Below, piece after piece: positions 1-5,399 of a stretch of DNA of 7,728 bases; positions within the stretch are counted from its first letter, which is position 1; every line of letters begins with the position of its first letter. The DNA is taken from contig JAFUPG010000075.1 of assembly GCA_017481325.1 (NCBI GenBank), positions 1-7,728 of the forward strand. The letters run 5' to 3'. The notes beneath the pieces were generated by a model. It was not told where the DNA came from, ran no database searches, and saw only the letters and a list, made by a program, of their open reading frames with translations. The stretch comes from Oscillospiraceae bacterium. Its GTDB lineage: Bacteria; Bacillota_A; Clostridia; Oscillospirales; Oscillospiraceae. A program made the translations under genes and the position numbers.

Positions 1-8
1 AGCCGTAG

Positions 9-27
9 GGGCGATTATCAATCGCCC
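9..27. repeat. Short perfect hairpin (REP-like)
   Basis: GGGCGATT at 9-16 and AATCGCCC at 20-27 form a perfect 8-bp stem around the 3-nt loop ATC. Hairpins of the form GTAGGGGCG-N-CGCCCG are, from memory, common dispersed intergenic repeats in Clostridia. A function is not visible. No T-tract follows, so it does not look like an intrinsic terminator. Confidence 0.6.
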
Positions 28-102
28 GTGGCACTACCGTTAAACAATACCATTCATCGTTACTACGGTACAAACTTACAACTTTGCTCCACTGCGTGGG
101 GC

Positions 103-132
103 GTTCCTTTCTTGCTTCGCCAAGAAAGGAAC
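103..132. repeat. 12-bp perfect hairpin at edge of inverted repeat
   Basis: GTTCCTTTCTTG (103-114) and CAAGAAAGGAAC (121-132) are exact reverse complements around the 6-nt loop CTTCGC. One arm and the loop also appear at the extreme right of the window (7709-7728), where the window stops before the other arm could be seen. It is therefore part of the larger dispersed element, not an independent site. Confidence 0.65.
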
Positions 133-409
133 CAAAGTCCGCCAAAAAAAGGCGACTTGGGGGAGGCGCTCAGATTGTGCTGTGGTAACACTTCTCCGTT
201 TCAACACTACCCCCGACAGCCCAAATTCGCCCTCCCCCAAGACCCCCTCAGCACAAGGCATAAGTTCGACCAACCAAATTAAAAATTTGGGGTCTCACTT
301 ACTCCGCTGCGCGAAACAGTTACATGATACAAACCGTTTTCTCAACTGTTCGACAAATTTCTGTTTGACGGGCTAAATATTCAAAATCCGTGCCGTAGGC
401 ACACCTTCG
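115..409. repeat. Left copy of long inverted repeat
   Basis: This block is the reverse complement of the right end of the window (about 7497-7728). The best part, 151-249, matches 7605-7703 at 97 of 99 positions by eye. The left copy has an extra 11 nt near 134-146 and about 55 extra nt at roughly 249-303 that the right copy lacks; the latter includes an AT-rich inverted repeat CCAAATT/AATTTGG. After that the match resumes with lower identity (CGCTGCGCGAAA..., then the heptad/hairpin module). The indels are not multiples of three, which argues against a shared protein. Confidence 0.85.
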
Positions 410-481
410 TTATTAGACATTAGCTGTTAGCTATTAGTTTCCTGACAGAACGACACATTTCTGTTTATCGAACTGTTTGAC
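344..481 (-). repeat. Heptad/hairpin composite repeat, copy A
   Basis: Read on the minus strand the order is: GATAAACAGAAATGTGTCG-like motif, four 7-bp units of form CTAANNN (410-437), GAAGGT, the hairpin GTGCC-TAC-GGCAC (390-402), GGATTTTGAATATTTAGCCC, and a second GTCAAACAGAAATTTGTCG motif (351-369). The same modules in the same order recur at 2487-2625, 2908-3180 and 7434-7562. Here the 3-nt loop is TAC instead of TTC, with the stem unchanged. Confidence 0.8.
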
Positions 482-572
482 GGCATATACATCTCCAGCC
501 GTATTGTAGGTGTGACTCCGTATTTGTTTCCTTCCGTAGCGTTTAGATGCGGAGCCCCTTTTGTGGTCATAG

Positions 573-626
573 ATGCGCACTCTAGAGTGCGCATGAATGA
601 TCACTCTAGAGTGCGCATGAATGATC
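573..626. repeat. 22-bp palindrome and 24-bp tandem duplication
   Basis: Positions 573-594 are a perfect 22-bp palindrome with core GCGCACTCTAGAGTGCGC (575-592). A 24-bp unit, from ACTCTAGAGTGC to TGAATGATC, is then repeated exactly twice head to tail (579-602 and 603-626), so the second copy keeps the inner palindrome CACTCTAGAGTG (602-613). It lies about 115 bp upstream of the -35 box of the DUF2975/HTH operon. It could be an operator for a dimeric regulator, or a simple repeat; the sequence alone does not decide. Confidence 0.6.
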
Positions 627-741
627 ACCTATATAAATATATAGAATTAAAATAATGAATTAAAAGAGAGCAGGAACGGATTTATCTATTTCAATGATTT
701 TACACCTTTCAACTGTATTTCCGAAATTCGTTATATTTTTA

Positions 742-770
742 TTGACAAACGATAAATTTGGTGGTACTCT
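742..770 (+). promoter_or_regulatory. Sigma-A promoter of the DUF2975/HTH operon
   Basis: TTGACA (742-747) is a perfect -35 box. A 17-bp spacer leads to TACTCT (765-770), which matches the -10 consensus at 4 of 6 positions, preceded by an extended -10 TG at 762-763. Transcription would start near 777, giving a leader of about 30 nt that carries the ribosome binding site AAAGGGGAGG (785-794). This is the natural place for autoregulation by the HTH protein of the operon. Confidence 0.75.
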
Positions 771-805
771 GGCGGTAGAACGACAAAGGGGAGGTTCTCT
801 TGCTT

Positions 806-1246
806 ATGAAACATCGCACTGTGACCCTGACCATTGGATTTGTGGTTTTCTTTATGCTTTTGCTCTCTGCGCTGCTGTTTTTGGCGCCCTGGCTGATCCG
901 CATCTATCTCAATTACCGTGCCATGCCGAAGGAACTGGGGACGGTGATCCTGGCGGCTTTTTATACCTGCTGCCCACCCGCTGCCGTGGCGCTGGGCTGT
1001 ATGTTTCGGCTCCTGGCCAATATCCGCAAAAATCAGGCCTTCTGCGCTGCCAATCCACGGCTCATGACCTGGATCTGCCTGTGCTGTCTGATGGTGACAG
1101 TGGTTACCGCTGTGGCAGGCTACTGGTATCCGCCCCTGTTCTTTGTGGCAGGTGCCATGCTCTTTATCTTCCTGATCGTGCGTGTGGTGCGCAGCTGCTT
1201 TGTGGCCGCCATCGAGCTGAAGGAAGAGAACAGCCTGACCATCTGA
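806..1246 (+). CDS. DUF2975 membrane protein (YoaS-like)
   Basis: A 146-residue integral membrane protein of the DUF2975 family; its biochemical role is unknown. Four hydrophobic segments are visible at about residues 8-33, 45-70, 88-107 and 110-133. The loop after the second (LLANIRKNQAFCAANPRLM) and the C-terminal tail ending in LKEENSLTI are typical of the family. A TTG six bases earlier (800) is an alternative start: the ribosome binding site GGGGAGG ends at 794, 5 nt from TTG and 11 nt from ATG. I prefer ATG because the protein then begins MKHRTV, as usual for this family. It is the first gene of an operon; the next gene starts 13 nt after its stop. DUF2975 genes are commonly followed by a small YozG-like HTH gene, as in Bacillus yoaS/yozG, and that is the case here. 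Confidence 0.85.
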   Translation: MKHRTVTLTIGFVVFFMLLLSALLFLAPWLIRIYLNYRAMPKELGTVILAAFYTCCPPAAVALGCMFRLLANIRKNQAFCAANPRLMTWICLCCLMVTVVTAVAGYWYPPLFFVAGAMLFIFLIVRVVRSCFVAAIELKEENSLTI

Positions 1247-1259
1247 GGAGGGACAAATT

Positions 1260-1472
1260 ATGGCGATCATCGTAAATTTGGACGTTATGCTGGCAAAGCG
1301 GAAGATGTCCTCCGGCGAGCTGGCAGAACGCATCGGCATCACCCAGGCAAACCTCTCCATCCTCAAAACCGGCAAGGCCAGAGCCATCCGCTTTTCCACT
1401 CTGGAGGCCATTTGTAAAGCCCTGAACTGTCAACCGGCGGATATTCTGGAATACCGCCCCACAGAGGAATGA
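1260..1472 (+). CDS. Cro/C1-family HTH regulator (YozG-like)
   Basis: A 70-residue protein that is almost entirely one helix-turn-helix domain. LAERIGITQANLSILKTGK (about residues 21-39) shows the two HTH helices with the ITQANLS recognition segment, followed by RFSTLEAICKALNCQPADIL, the usual last helices of the xre/cro fold. There is no second domain for ligand or partner binding, so it probably acts as a small dimeric DNA-binding protein in the cytoplasm. GAGGAGGG (1245-1252) overlaps the stop codon of the DUF2975 gene and lies 7 nt before ATG, consistent with coupled translation. The likely role is regulation of its own operon, an inference from family and context. Palindromic sites upstream (573-613) are candidate targets but far from the promoter. 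Confidence 0.9.
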   Translation: MAIIVNLDVMLAKRKMSSGELAERIGITQANLSILKTGKARAIRFSTLEAICKALNCQPADILEYRPTEE

Positions 1473-1475
1473 TTT

Positions 1476-1997
1476 ATGAAAAAATGGCTGCGCCCGCTTT
1501 TGATCATTGCCGCAGTTATCAGCGTTTTCTGCATTCTCAAATTCTGCGTTGATACCTCCCCACCCACTGATCAGGAAGCCCAGGCGATCTTTGATCGGGA
1601 TGAGGCGCTTTTGCTGGCGGTAAAGGCGTATTTTGAAGGGCTGAACAAGCCGGAGCAGTACGGACGCATTTGTTGGGATTTGGATTCCCCTTCCGGCTCC
1701 TACGGTCATATTCCCCCGGAAAATTCCCCCATAACCTCTGTGATGGAGCAGATGGAGAACAGGGGCTATCAAGCGATTCTGCGAGACGAAAATACCATAG
1801 AGTTCCTTTTCTGGAACAGAGGAGCCGATGTCGGCTGCCGGATCGTATATGCTGCGGAGCGCAAAGATATCAACATAGACTACCTGACAGCCTGTACACC
1901 GCTGGCTGAGAACTGGTATTACTGCGTTTCCGACATTAACGAATGGCGCATCAGAAGCACCGCAGAGTCCGTGCCCACCCGGGAGGGCGACAAATGA
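1476..1997 (+). CDS. Membrane-anchored protein, unknown function
   Basis: I do not recognise this 173-residue protein. It begins MKKWLRPLL, followed by one hydrophobic helix (about residues 7-22), and then a soluble domain, so it is probably anchored in the membrane with the rest outside the cell. There is no clear lipobox: the cysteines at 19 and 24 lack the usual preceding residues. The soluble part is acidic, with YFEGLNKPEQYGRICWDLD (52-70) and paired cysteines (C121, C140, C150), some of which might form disulfides outside the cell. It starts 3 nt after the HTH stop, with ribosome binding site GAGGAA (1464-1469), and overlaps the next gene by ATGA. It belongs to the same operon and may be regulated by the HTH protein. 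Confidence 0.8.
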   Translation: MKKWLRPLLIIAAVISVFCILKFCVDTSPPTDQEAQAIFDRDEALLLAVKAYFEGLNKPEQYGRICWDLDSPSGSYGHIPPENSPITSVMEQMENRGYQAILRDENTIEFLFWNRGADVGCRIVYAAERKDINIDYLTACTPLAENWYYCVSDINEWRIRSTAESVPTREGDK

Positions 1998-2485
1998 AAA
2001 AACGGATTTGGTTGTTTATTTTGATTGGTGTTGTTTCCTTTGGCCTTCTGTTTTACCTGGAGTCTATGCAGCGCAACTACCCCATTGCCATCGACACCGC
2101 CGATGCCTTTGGGGATTGGGAATACCAGATCTGCGTATTAGAGCAGCACAAGTCGCTGGTCAACGAAAAATATGGGGTTTTGGTGATCGACTACCTTCGG
2201 GGCTATGAAGAGGAGGGGAAATGGGTCTACCTTCTGGGCTCTGACGGCGGCGGCACCCCGGTCTACGGTGTATTGAATACAGTGAGTAATACGGTGGAGC
2301 TTTATTGGGAGGCGCCGGTGGAGGATGCCTATTTGCGAGGCATCGAAAAAATGTCGGCAGCCGGAGCGGCTACTGTCCACGACAGCTTTGAAGACTTCCC
2401 AAAAGCGGCGCAGGAACAGTTGATAATTCTAAAAGAAACCAGCCCCGATGCCCTCCCCAAGGCCTCCATTGCCGTAAATCCCTGA
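1994..2485 (+). CDS. Membrane-anchored protein, unknown function
   Basis: A 163-residue protein that I do not recognise. MKKRIWLFILIG starts a single hydrophobic helix to about residue 22, leaving an extracytoplasmic domain of about 140 residues. That domain contains GVLVIDYLRGYEEEGKWVYLL (61-81), a glycine-rich turn (SDGGGTPVYGV, 83-93) and a strand-like stretch VELYWEAPV, suggesting a small beta-rich fold. The ATG at 1994 overlaps the previous stop as ATGA and has GGGAGG (1981-1986) at 7 nt. An in-frame upstream ATG at 1943 would add 17 Arg/His-rich residues, has no good ribosome binding site and lies inside the previous gene, so I rejected it. It has the same architecture as the preceding protein (N-terminal anchor, small outside domain), but I see no clear sequence similarity between them. 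Confidence 0.8.
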   Translation: MKKRIWLFILIGVVSFGLLFYLESMQRNYPIAIDTADAFGDWEYQICVLEQHKSLVNEKYGVLVIDYLRGYEEEGKWVYLLGSDGGGTPVYGVLNTVSNTVELYWEAPVEDAYLRGIEKMSAAGAATVHDSFEDFPKAAQEQLIILKETSPDALPKASIAVNP

Positions 2486-2486
2486 C

Positions 2487-2625
2487 TTTAGGAACTAACA
2501 ACTAAGGGCTAAGAACTAAGAACTTTAGGAACTAACAACTAAGAGCTAAGGACTAAAAACTGAGGTGTGCCTTCGGCACGGATTTTGAATATTTAGCCCG
2601 TCATACAGGAATATGTCGAACAGTT
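2487..2625 (+). repeat. Heptad/hairpin composite repeat, copy B
   Basis: TTTAGGAACTAACAACTAAG occurs at 2487-2506 and again at 2524-2543, a period of 37 bp, which is four CTAANNN heptads (28 bp) plus a 9-bp linker. The heptad blocks are 2495-2522 and 2532-2559. They lead into CTGAGGT, the hairpin GTGCC-TTC-GGCAC (2567-2579), GGATTTTGAATATTTAGCCC and a degenerate form of the GTCAAACAGAAATTTGTCG motif (2600-2617). The repeat begins 2 bp after the stop codon of the preceding operon, so it forms the 3' end of that transcript unless termination occurs earlier. Confidence 0.85.
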
Positions 2626-2691
2626 TGCAGCAGCCAAAGCCTCTCATATCAGGAAGGATTTCGTACTATGAGTAAGGTTTCATATTACGCA

Positions 2692-2825
2692 ATGTCATTG
2701 CGAGGAGCGTAGCGACGTGGCAATCTGTATTCTTAAAGCCTCCGTTTTGTACCAAATTTCCATATATTCGGAACATTTATAGAGGAGATTGCCACGTCGG
2801 CATAAATGTCTCCTCGCAATGACAT
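2692..2825. repeat. MITE-like inverted repeat (GTCATTGCGAGG family)
   Basis: The left arm (2692-2726) and right arm (2786-2825) are reverse complements in two blocks: ATGTCATTGCGAGGAG pairs for 16 bp and CGACGTGGCAATCT for 14 bp, with 5 unpaired nt on the left and 10 on the right. The loop is 59 nt with no coding capacity. Repeats starting GTCATTGCGAGGAGC are, from memory, widespread palindromic intergenic elements in many bacteria. No target-site duplication is apparent at the ends. It may be a non-autonomous mobile element or a REP-type palindrome. Confidence 0.75.
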
Positions 2826-2907
2826 GGCTTTTCGGTAGCCTGTACTTCTATTGGCAATGAGGTTTTGGGCGGAAGCATACAGTTCGATAAACATTAATTT
2901 GAATACT

Positions 2908-3180
2908 CATCGGCGGAGCCGATACCTCAGTTATTAGTTCTTAGTTATTAGTCCTTAGCCTCACCGATAAACATCTATTTGACTCTATTTCAATTCCATC
3001 GGCGGAGCCGATACCTCAGTTATTAGCTATTAGTCCTTAGCCATTAGTTCTTAGCTACTAGCCCTTAGTCTCACCGATAAACATCTTTTTGACTCAATTT
3101 CAAATTCCATCGGCGGAGCCGATACCTCAGTTATTAGCTATTAGTTATTAGTCCTTAGTCTCACCGATAAGCATCTATTC
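2908..3180 (-). repeat. Three tandem composite repeats, copies E1-E3
   Basis: Three units start at 2908, 2997 and 3108 with CATCGGCGGAGCCGATACC. Units 1 and 2 are 89 and 111 bp; unit 3 is cut short by the ribosome binding site of the DUF4173 gene. Each has the hairpin ATCGGC-GGA-GCCGAT (2909-2923, 2998-3012, 3109-3123), then heptads (4, 7 and 4 units at 2931-2958, 3020-3068, 3131-3158), then TCACCGATAARCATCT. The 22-bp length difference is exactly three heptads plus one base. On the minus strand the order (heptads, GAGGT, hairpin, GGAATTTGAAAT) is that of copies A, B and C, but the stem sequence differs. Confidence 0.9.
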
Positions 3181-3196
3181 GAAAGGAGATTTCATT

Positions 3197-4966
3197 ATGG
3201 ATCCGAAGTATTATTCTGTGCCGGAGCAGAGGCCCAATGGGGGTTCTCCGCAGGGGGCTGATTATGCCCCGGTGCCACCTGTGCAGTCTTCTCAAGTGCC
3301 TGTGCAGCCTACTTACGCACCTGCGCAGCCTTCTTATTCGCCTGCGCAGCCTTCTTGTTCGCCGGCGCAGCCTGTTTATCGGCCTGTGCCTCCGGTACAG
3401 GCTCCTGCGCCCCGTCGGGCGGCCTGTCGTCCTGCCGGGACACGGGATCTGGTCTTTGCGGGAATTTTGGCGGTGCTTTGTATTCTGGCTGCCAATTTCT
3501 ACCTCTGGGGCGGTCTGGGACTGGCAGCCTCTGTGGTGACGGTATTGATTTTTCTGACAGGCGCAAGCTACCTGCTGAAGCACCGTCGTAAAATCACCGG
3601 CTACAGCATTTACTGTGGCCTGGCCTATGTGATCGGTGCCGGTGCCTTTCTCATCAGCGACGGCGGCTTCCTCCACTTCCTGCTGATCCATGTGCTGCTG
3701 GCGCTGGCCACCGTCGGCATGATGGAAGTGATGGAGCTTCGGGCAGATCGTGACAGCAGCTTCCGCAATGCGGGAGACTTCTTCCGCACCCTCTTTGGCC
3801 TGACCTTTGGCAACATCGGTGCCGCCTTCTACGGCATCTTCCACCGGAAGGATGAAAAGGGCGAGACTAAGAGACGCAAGATGGGCGCTCCTCTGCTGGG
3901 CTTTGCCTGCGCCATTCCTGTGCTGCTGATCGTCATCCCCCTCTTGATGTCCTCGGACGAAGCTTTTGACAATATGCTGGGCAAAATTTCCGGTGACACC
4001 GTGGGCGAGCTGGTGCTGTCTACCATCCTGGGTCTCTTTGCCTTCCTGCTGATCTTCTCCCGACTCTTTGCCCTGCCCAAAACCGAAAAAAGGGAGAAAG
4101 CGCCCTCCGACTTCCGTGGCATGGCCTCCGTCACCCTCTGCGTGGCGCTGGCAATGATCAGCCTGGTGTATGTGCTTTACCTGGTGAGCCAGCTGGCCTA
4201 TTTCTTTGATGCCTTCTCCGGCCTGCTGCCTGACGGCTTCTCCGTGGCAGAATATGCCAGACGGGGCTTCTTTGAGATGTTTACCGTCTGCGCCATCAAT
4301 CTGGTGCTGATCTTCCTGGCCTCCCTCCTGAGCCGCAAGGAGAATGGCAAAACGCCCCTGGCGATCCGCCTCTTTAGCCTCTTCTTCTGCATTTTCTCTC
4401 TTGTTTTGATCTCCACCGCTCTTTCCAAGATGTTTCTGTACATCGACTCCTTCGGCATGACCCACAAGCGGATTTTGACCTCTGTGTTTATGATCTTCCT
4501 GGCGGTGATGTTCCTGGCTGTGGGGCTGCGGCTCTTTGTGCCCAAGGTGCCTTACATGAAGATCGGCCTCATTACCGCCTCTCTGCTGCTGATCGCCACC
4601 TGCTATGTGAATGTGGACGGCATGATCGCTGAGTACAACGTCACCGCCTACCAGAGCCACAAGCTGGAGGAGATCGACATGTACACCATGGAGGAGCTGG
4701 ACGGTGCCAGCGCCGTGCCCTGGCTGCTGGAGCTGCTGGAGGATGAAGACCGAGCTGTGCGTACAGAAGCTGCGGAGCAGCTGCAGGCGCTTTTCGATGA
4801 GGCATATCTGGTCGACTGGGAGTGGACGGGTAGCTCCTATGAACACAGCTATCGCTACCAACCTCTGGATTGGCGGGCCTATAACCTCGCCGCTGCAAAG
4901 GCGCATCAGCTGCTTTGGGAGAAACGGGCGGCCTTCCTGGATGCGGGATATATAGAAATTTCATAA
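3197..4966 (+). CDS. DUF4173 polytopic membrane protein
   Basis: A 589-residue protein. Residues 1-80 are Pro/Gln-rich and hydrophilic, with four 7-residue repeats (PVQPTYA, PAQPSYS, PAQPSCS, PAQPVYR; residues 35-62) encoded by four 21-bp repeats (3299-3382). About eleven hydrophobic helices follow (roughly 84-101, 107-127, 136-153, 157-178, 229-252, 269-292, 309-333, 361-379, 387-409, 425-446, 453-472). AEYARRGFFEM (351-361) is the motif I associate with DUF4173, whose function is unknown. The C-terminal 110 residues are soluble and acidic; AVPWLLELLEDEDRAVRTEA (506-525) resembles a single HEAT-like helical repeat. The start is set by AAAGGAG (3182-3188), 8 nt before ATG. It is flanked by repeats and a terminator, so probably transcribed alone. 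Confidence 0.85.
   Translation: MDPKYYSVPEQRPNGGSPQGADYAPVPPVQSSQVPVQPTYAPAQPSYSPAQPSCSPAQPVYRPVPPVQAPAPRRAACRPAGTRDLVFAGILAVLCILAANFYLWGGLGLAASVVTVLIFLTGASYLLKHRRKITGYSIYCGLAYVIGAGAFLISDGGFLHFLLIHVLLALATVGMMEVMELRADRDSSFRNAGDFFRTLFGLTFGNIGAAFYGIFHRKDEKGETKRRKMGAPLLGFACAIPVLLIVIPLLMSSDEAFDNMLGKISGDTVGELVLSTILGLFAFLLIFSRLFALPKTEKREKAPSDFRGMASVTLCVALAMISLVYVLYLVSQLAYFFDAFSGLLPDGFSVAEYARRGFFEMFTVCAINLVLIFLASLLSRKENGKTPLAIRLFSLFFCIFSLVLISTALSKMFLYIDSFGMTHKRILTSVFMIFLAVMFLAVGLRLFVPKVPYMKIGLITASLLLIATCYVNVDGMIAEYNVTAYQSHKLEEIDMYTMEELDGASAVPWLLELLEDEDRAVRTEAAEQLQALFDEAYLVDWEWTGSSYEHSYRYQPLDWRAYNLAAAKAHQLLWEKRAAFLDAGYIEIS
3299..3382 (+). repeat. In-frame 21-bp tandem repeat, four units
   Basis: Units at 3299-3319, 3320-3340, 3341-3361 and 3362-3382; the middle two differ at one base. 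Each encodes seven residues of the type PAQPSYS in the N-terminal tail of the DUF4173 protein. Units of a multiple of three keep the frame, so copy number could vary between strains and change only tail length. Confidence 0.85.
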
Positions 4967-4970
4967 TTTT

Positions 4971-5011
4971 TCGGGATGTCAAGAAAAAAAGCTTGACATC
5001 CCGAGCTTTTT
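4971..5011 (+). terminator. Intrinsic terminator of DUF4173 gene
   Basis: TCGGGATGTCAAG (4971-4983) and CTTGACATCCCGA (4992-5004) form a perfect 13-bp stem around an A-rich 8-nt loop, 4 nt after the stop codon, followed by GCTTTTT (5005-5011). The 3' arm contains the TTGACA used as -35 box of the ylxM promoter, so terminator and promoter share the same bases. Confidence 0.85.
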
Positions 5012-5021
5012 GTTGTATGAT
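4993..5021 (+). promoter_or_regulatory. Sigma-A promoter of ylxM-ffh operon
   Basis: TTGACA (4993-4998), a 17-bp spacer and TATGAT (5016-5021, 5 of 6 consensus) make a near-consensus promoter. The start site would be near 5028, giving a leader of about 18 nt with GGAGGTG (5033-5039) before the ATG at 5046. The strength fits a housekeeping operon with ffh and rpsP. The -35 box lies inside the terminator stem of the upstream gene. Confidence 0.85.
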
Positions 5022-5045
5022 ATGCGGGCACTGGAGGTGGTTCGT

Positions 5046-5396
5046 ATGAAACAGGAAGCTTTTACCATGTCGCTGCTCCTGGATTACTACGGCAGCCTGC
5101 TGACGGAGAAACAGCGTAATGCTTTTGACCTCTACTACAATCAGGATCTCTCCTTAGCCGAGATCGCTGAACAGGAGGGCATCTCCCGTCAGGGTGTCCA
5201 CGACACCATCAACCGCACCGAGGCCGCCCTCTTGCAGATGGAGCAGGCCATTGGTTGCATTGAAAGAGCCGAGAATATTCGCAAGGCCATGGACATGATC
5301 CGTGTCTGCGCCGAGGCTCTTTCCTCCCACCAAGATCCCACCGTGCGGAAAAATGCCGAGCGCATCTTATCCGCTGTCGCATCCGTAAAGGAGTAA
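5046..5396 (+). CDS. ylxM: YlxM family (UPF0122) HTH protein, SRP-associated
   Basis: A 116-residue cytoplasmic protein of the UPF0122/YlxM family, encoded next to ffh in many Firmicutes and linked to the signal recognition particle pathway. LLDYYGSLLTEKQRNAFDLYYNQDLSLAEIAEQEGISRQGVHDTINRTE (about 11-59) is a helix-turn-helix of sigma-70 region 4 type, with the recognition helix at ISRQGVHDTINR. The C-terminal half is helical and probably coiled. The start at ATG 5046 follows GGAGGTG (5033-5039) by 6 nt; an in-frame TTG at 5010 lies upstream of the predicted transcription start and is rejected. The stop codon is 3 nt from the ffh start and overlaps its ribosome binding site, so the two are translationally linked. 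In streptococci YlxM modulates the GTPase activity of Ffh and FtsY with the SRP RNA; I assume a similar role here. Confidence 0.93.
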   Translation: MKQEAFTMSLLLDYYGSLLTEKQRNAFDLYYNQDLSLAEIAEQEGISRQGVHDTINRTEAALLQMEQAIGCIERAENIRKAMDMIRVCAEALSSHQDPTVRKNAERILSAVASVKE

Positions 5397-5399
5397 TGT

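Larger units (their letters stand above)
1..805. other. Gene-free left region, repeats and promoter
   Basis: No open reading frame here has a ribosome binding site and plausible protein sequence. The stretch holds a short hairpin at 9-27, a 12-bp hairpin at 103-132, the left copy of a long inverted repeat (115-409), a heptad/hairpin repeat (344-481), a perfect palindrome with a 24-bp tandem duplication (573-626), an AT-rich stretch (627-760) and the promoter of the following operon (742-770). I see nothing recognisable between 482 and 572. Confidence 0.75.
2486..3196. other. Gene-free repeat region before DUF4173 gene
   Basis: About 710 bp with no credible gene. In order it holds: two heptad blocks in a 37-bp tandem arrangement (2487-2560), a composite repeat hairpin and its downstream motif (2561-2625), unrecognised sequence (2626-2691), a MITE-like inverted repeat (2692-2825), unrecognised AT-rich sequence (2826-2907), three tandem copies of a roughly 100-bp repeat (2908-3180) and the ribosome binding site of the DUF4173 gene (3182-3188). 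I found no strong promoter for that gene and no clear terminator for the upstream operon. Confidence 0.8.

Noticed and set aside
76..273. Possible small gene in the GC-rich inverted repeat (minus strand; also readable rightwards from 7612)
   Set aside because: The two copies share about 38 residues in one frame, but an 11-nt difference shifts the frame and no start or ribosome binding site is present. The similarity follows from the 97/99 DNA identity.
694..1275. 193-codon frame overlapping the DUF2975 gene on the + strand
   Set aside because: It is out of frame with the DUF2975 protein, starts before the promoter and has no ribosome binding site; the DUF2975 frame has family features throughout.
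2567..2579. Intrinsic terminator of the upstream four-gene operon
   Set aside because: The 5-bp stem is short and is followed by GGATTTTGAATATTT rather than a T-tract, and the same hairpin recurs at places where no gene ends.
2908..3180. CRISPR-like array
   Set aside because: The repeated part includes what would be the spacers, which are heptad repeats and not unique sequence, and there are no cas genes in the window.
3161..4906. 581-codon open frame on the minus strand
   Set aside because: It is antisense to the DUF4173 gene over its whole length, rich in His and Gln as expected from reversed hydrophobic codons, with no ribosome binding site and no recognisable domain.
4960..4983. Minus-strand promoter from the other arm of the terminator stem
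   Set aside because: The palindrome also gives TTGACA on the minus strand, but the -10 position reads ATTTCT and no gene lies downstream on that strand.
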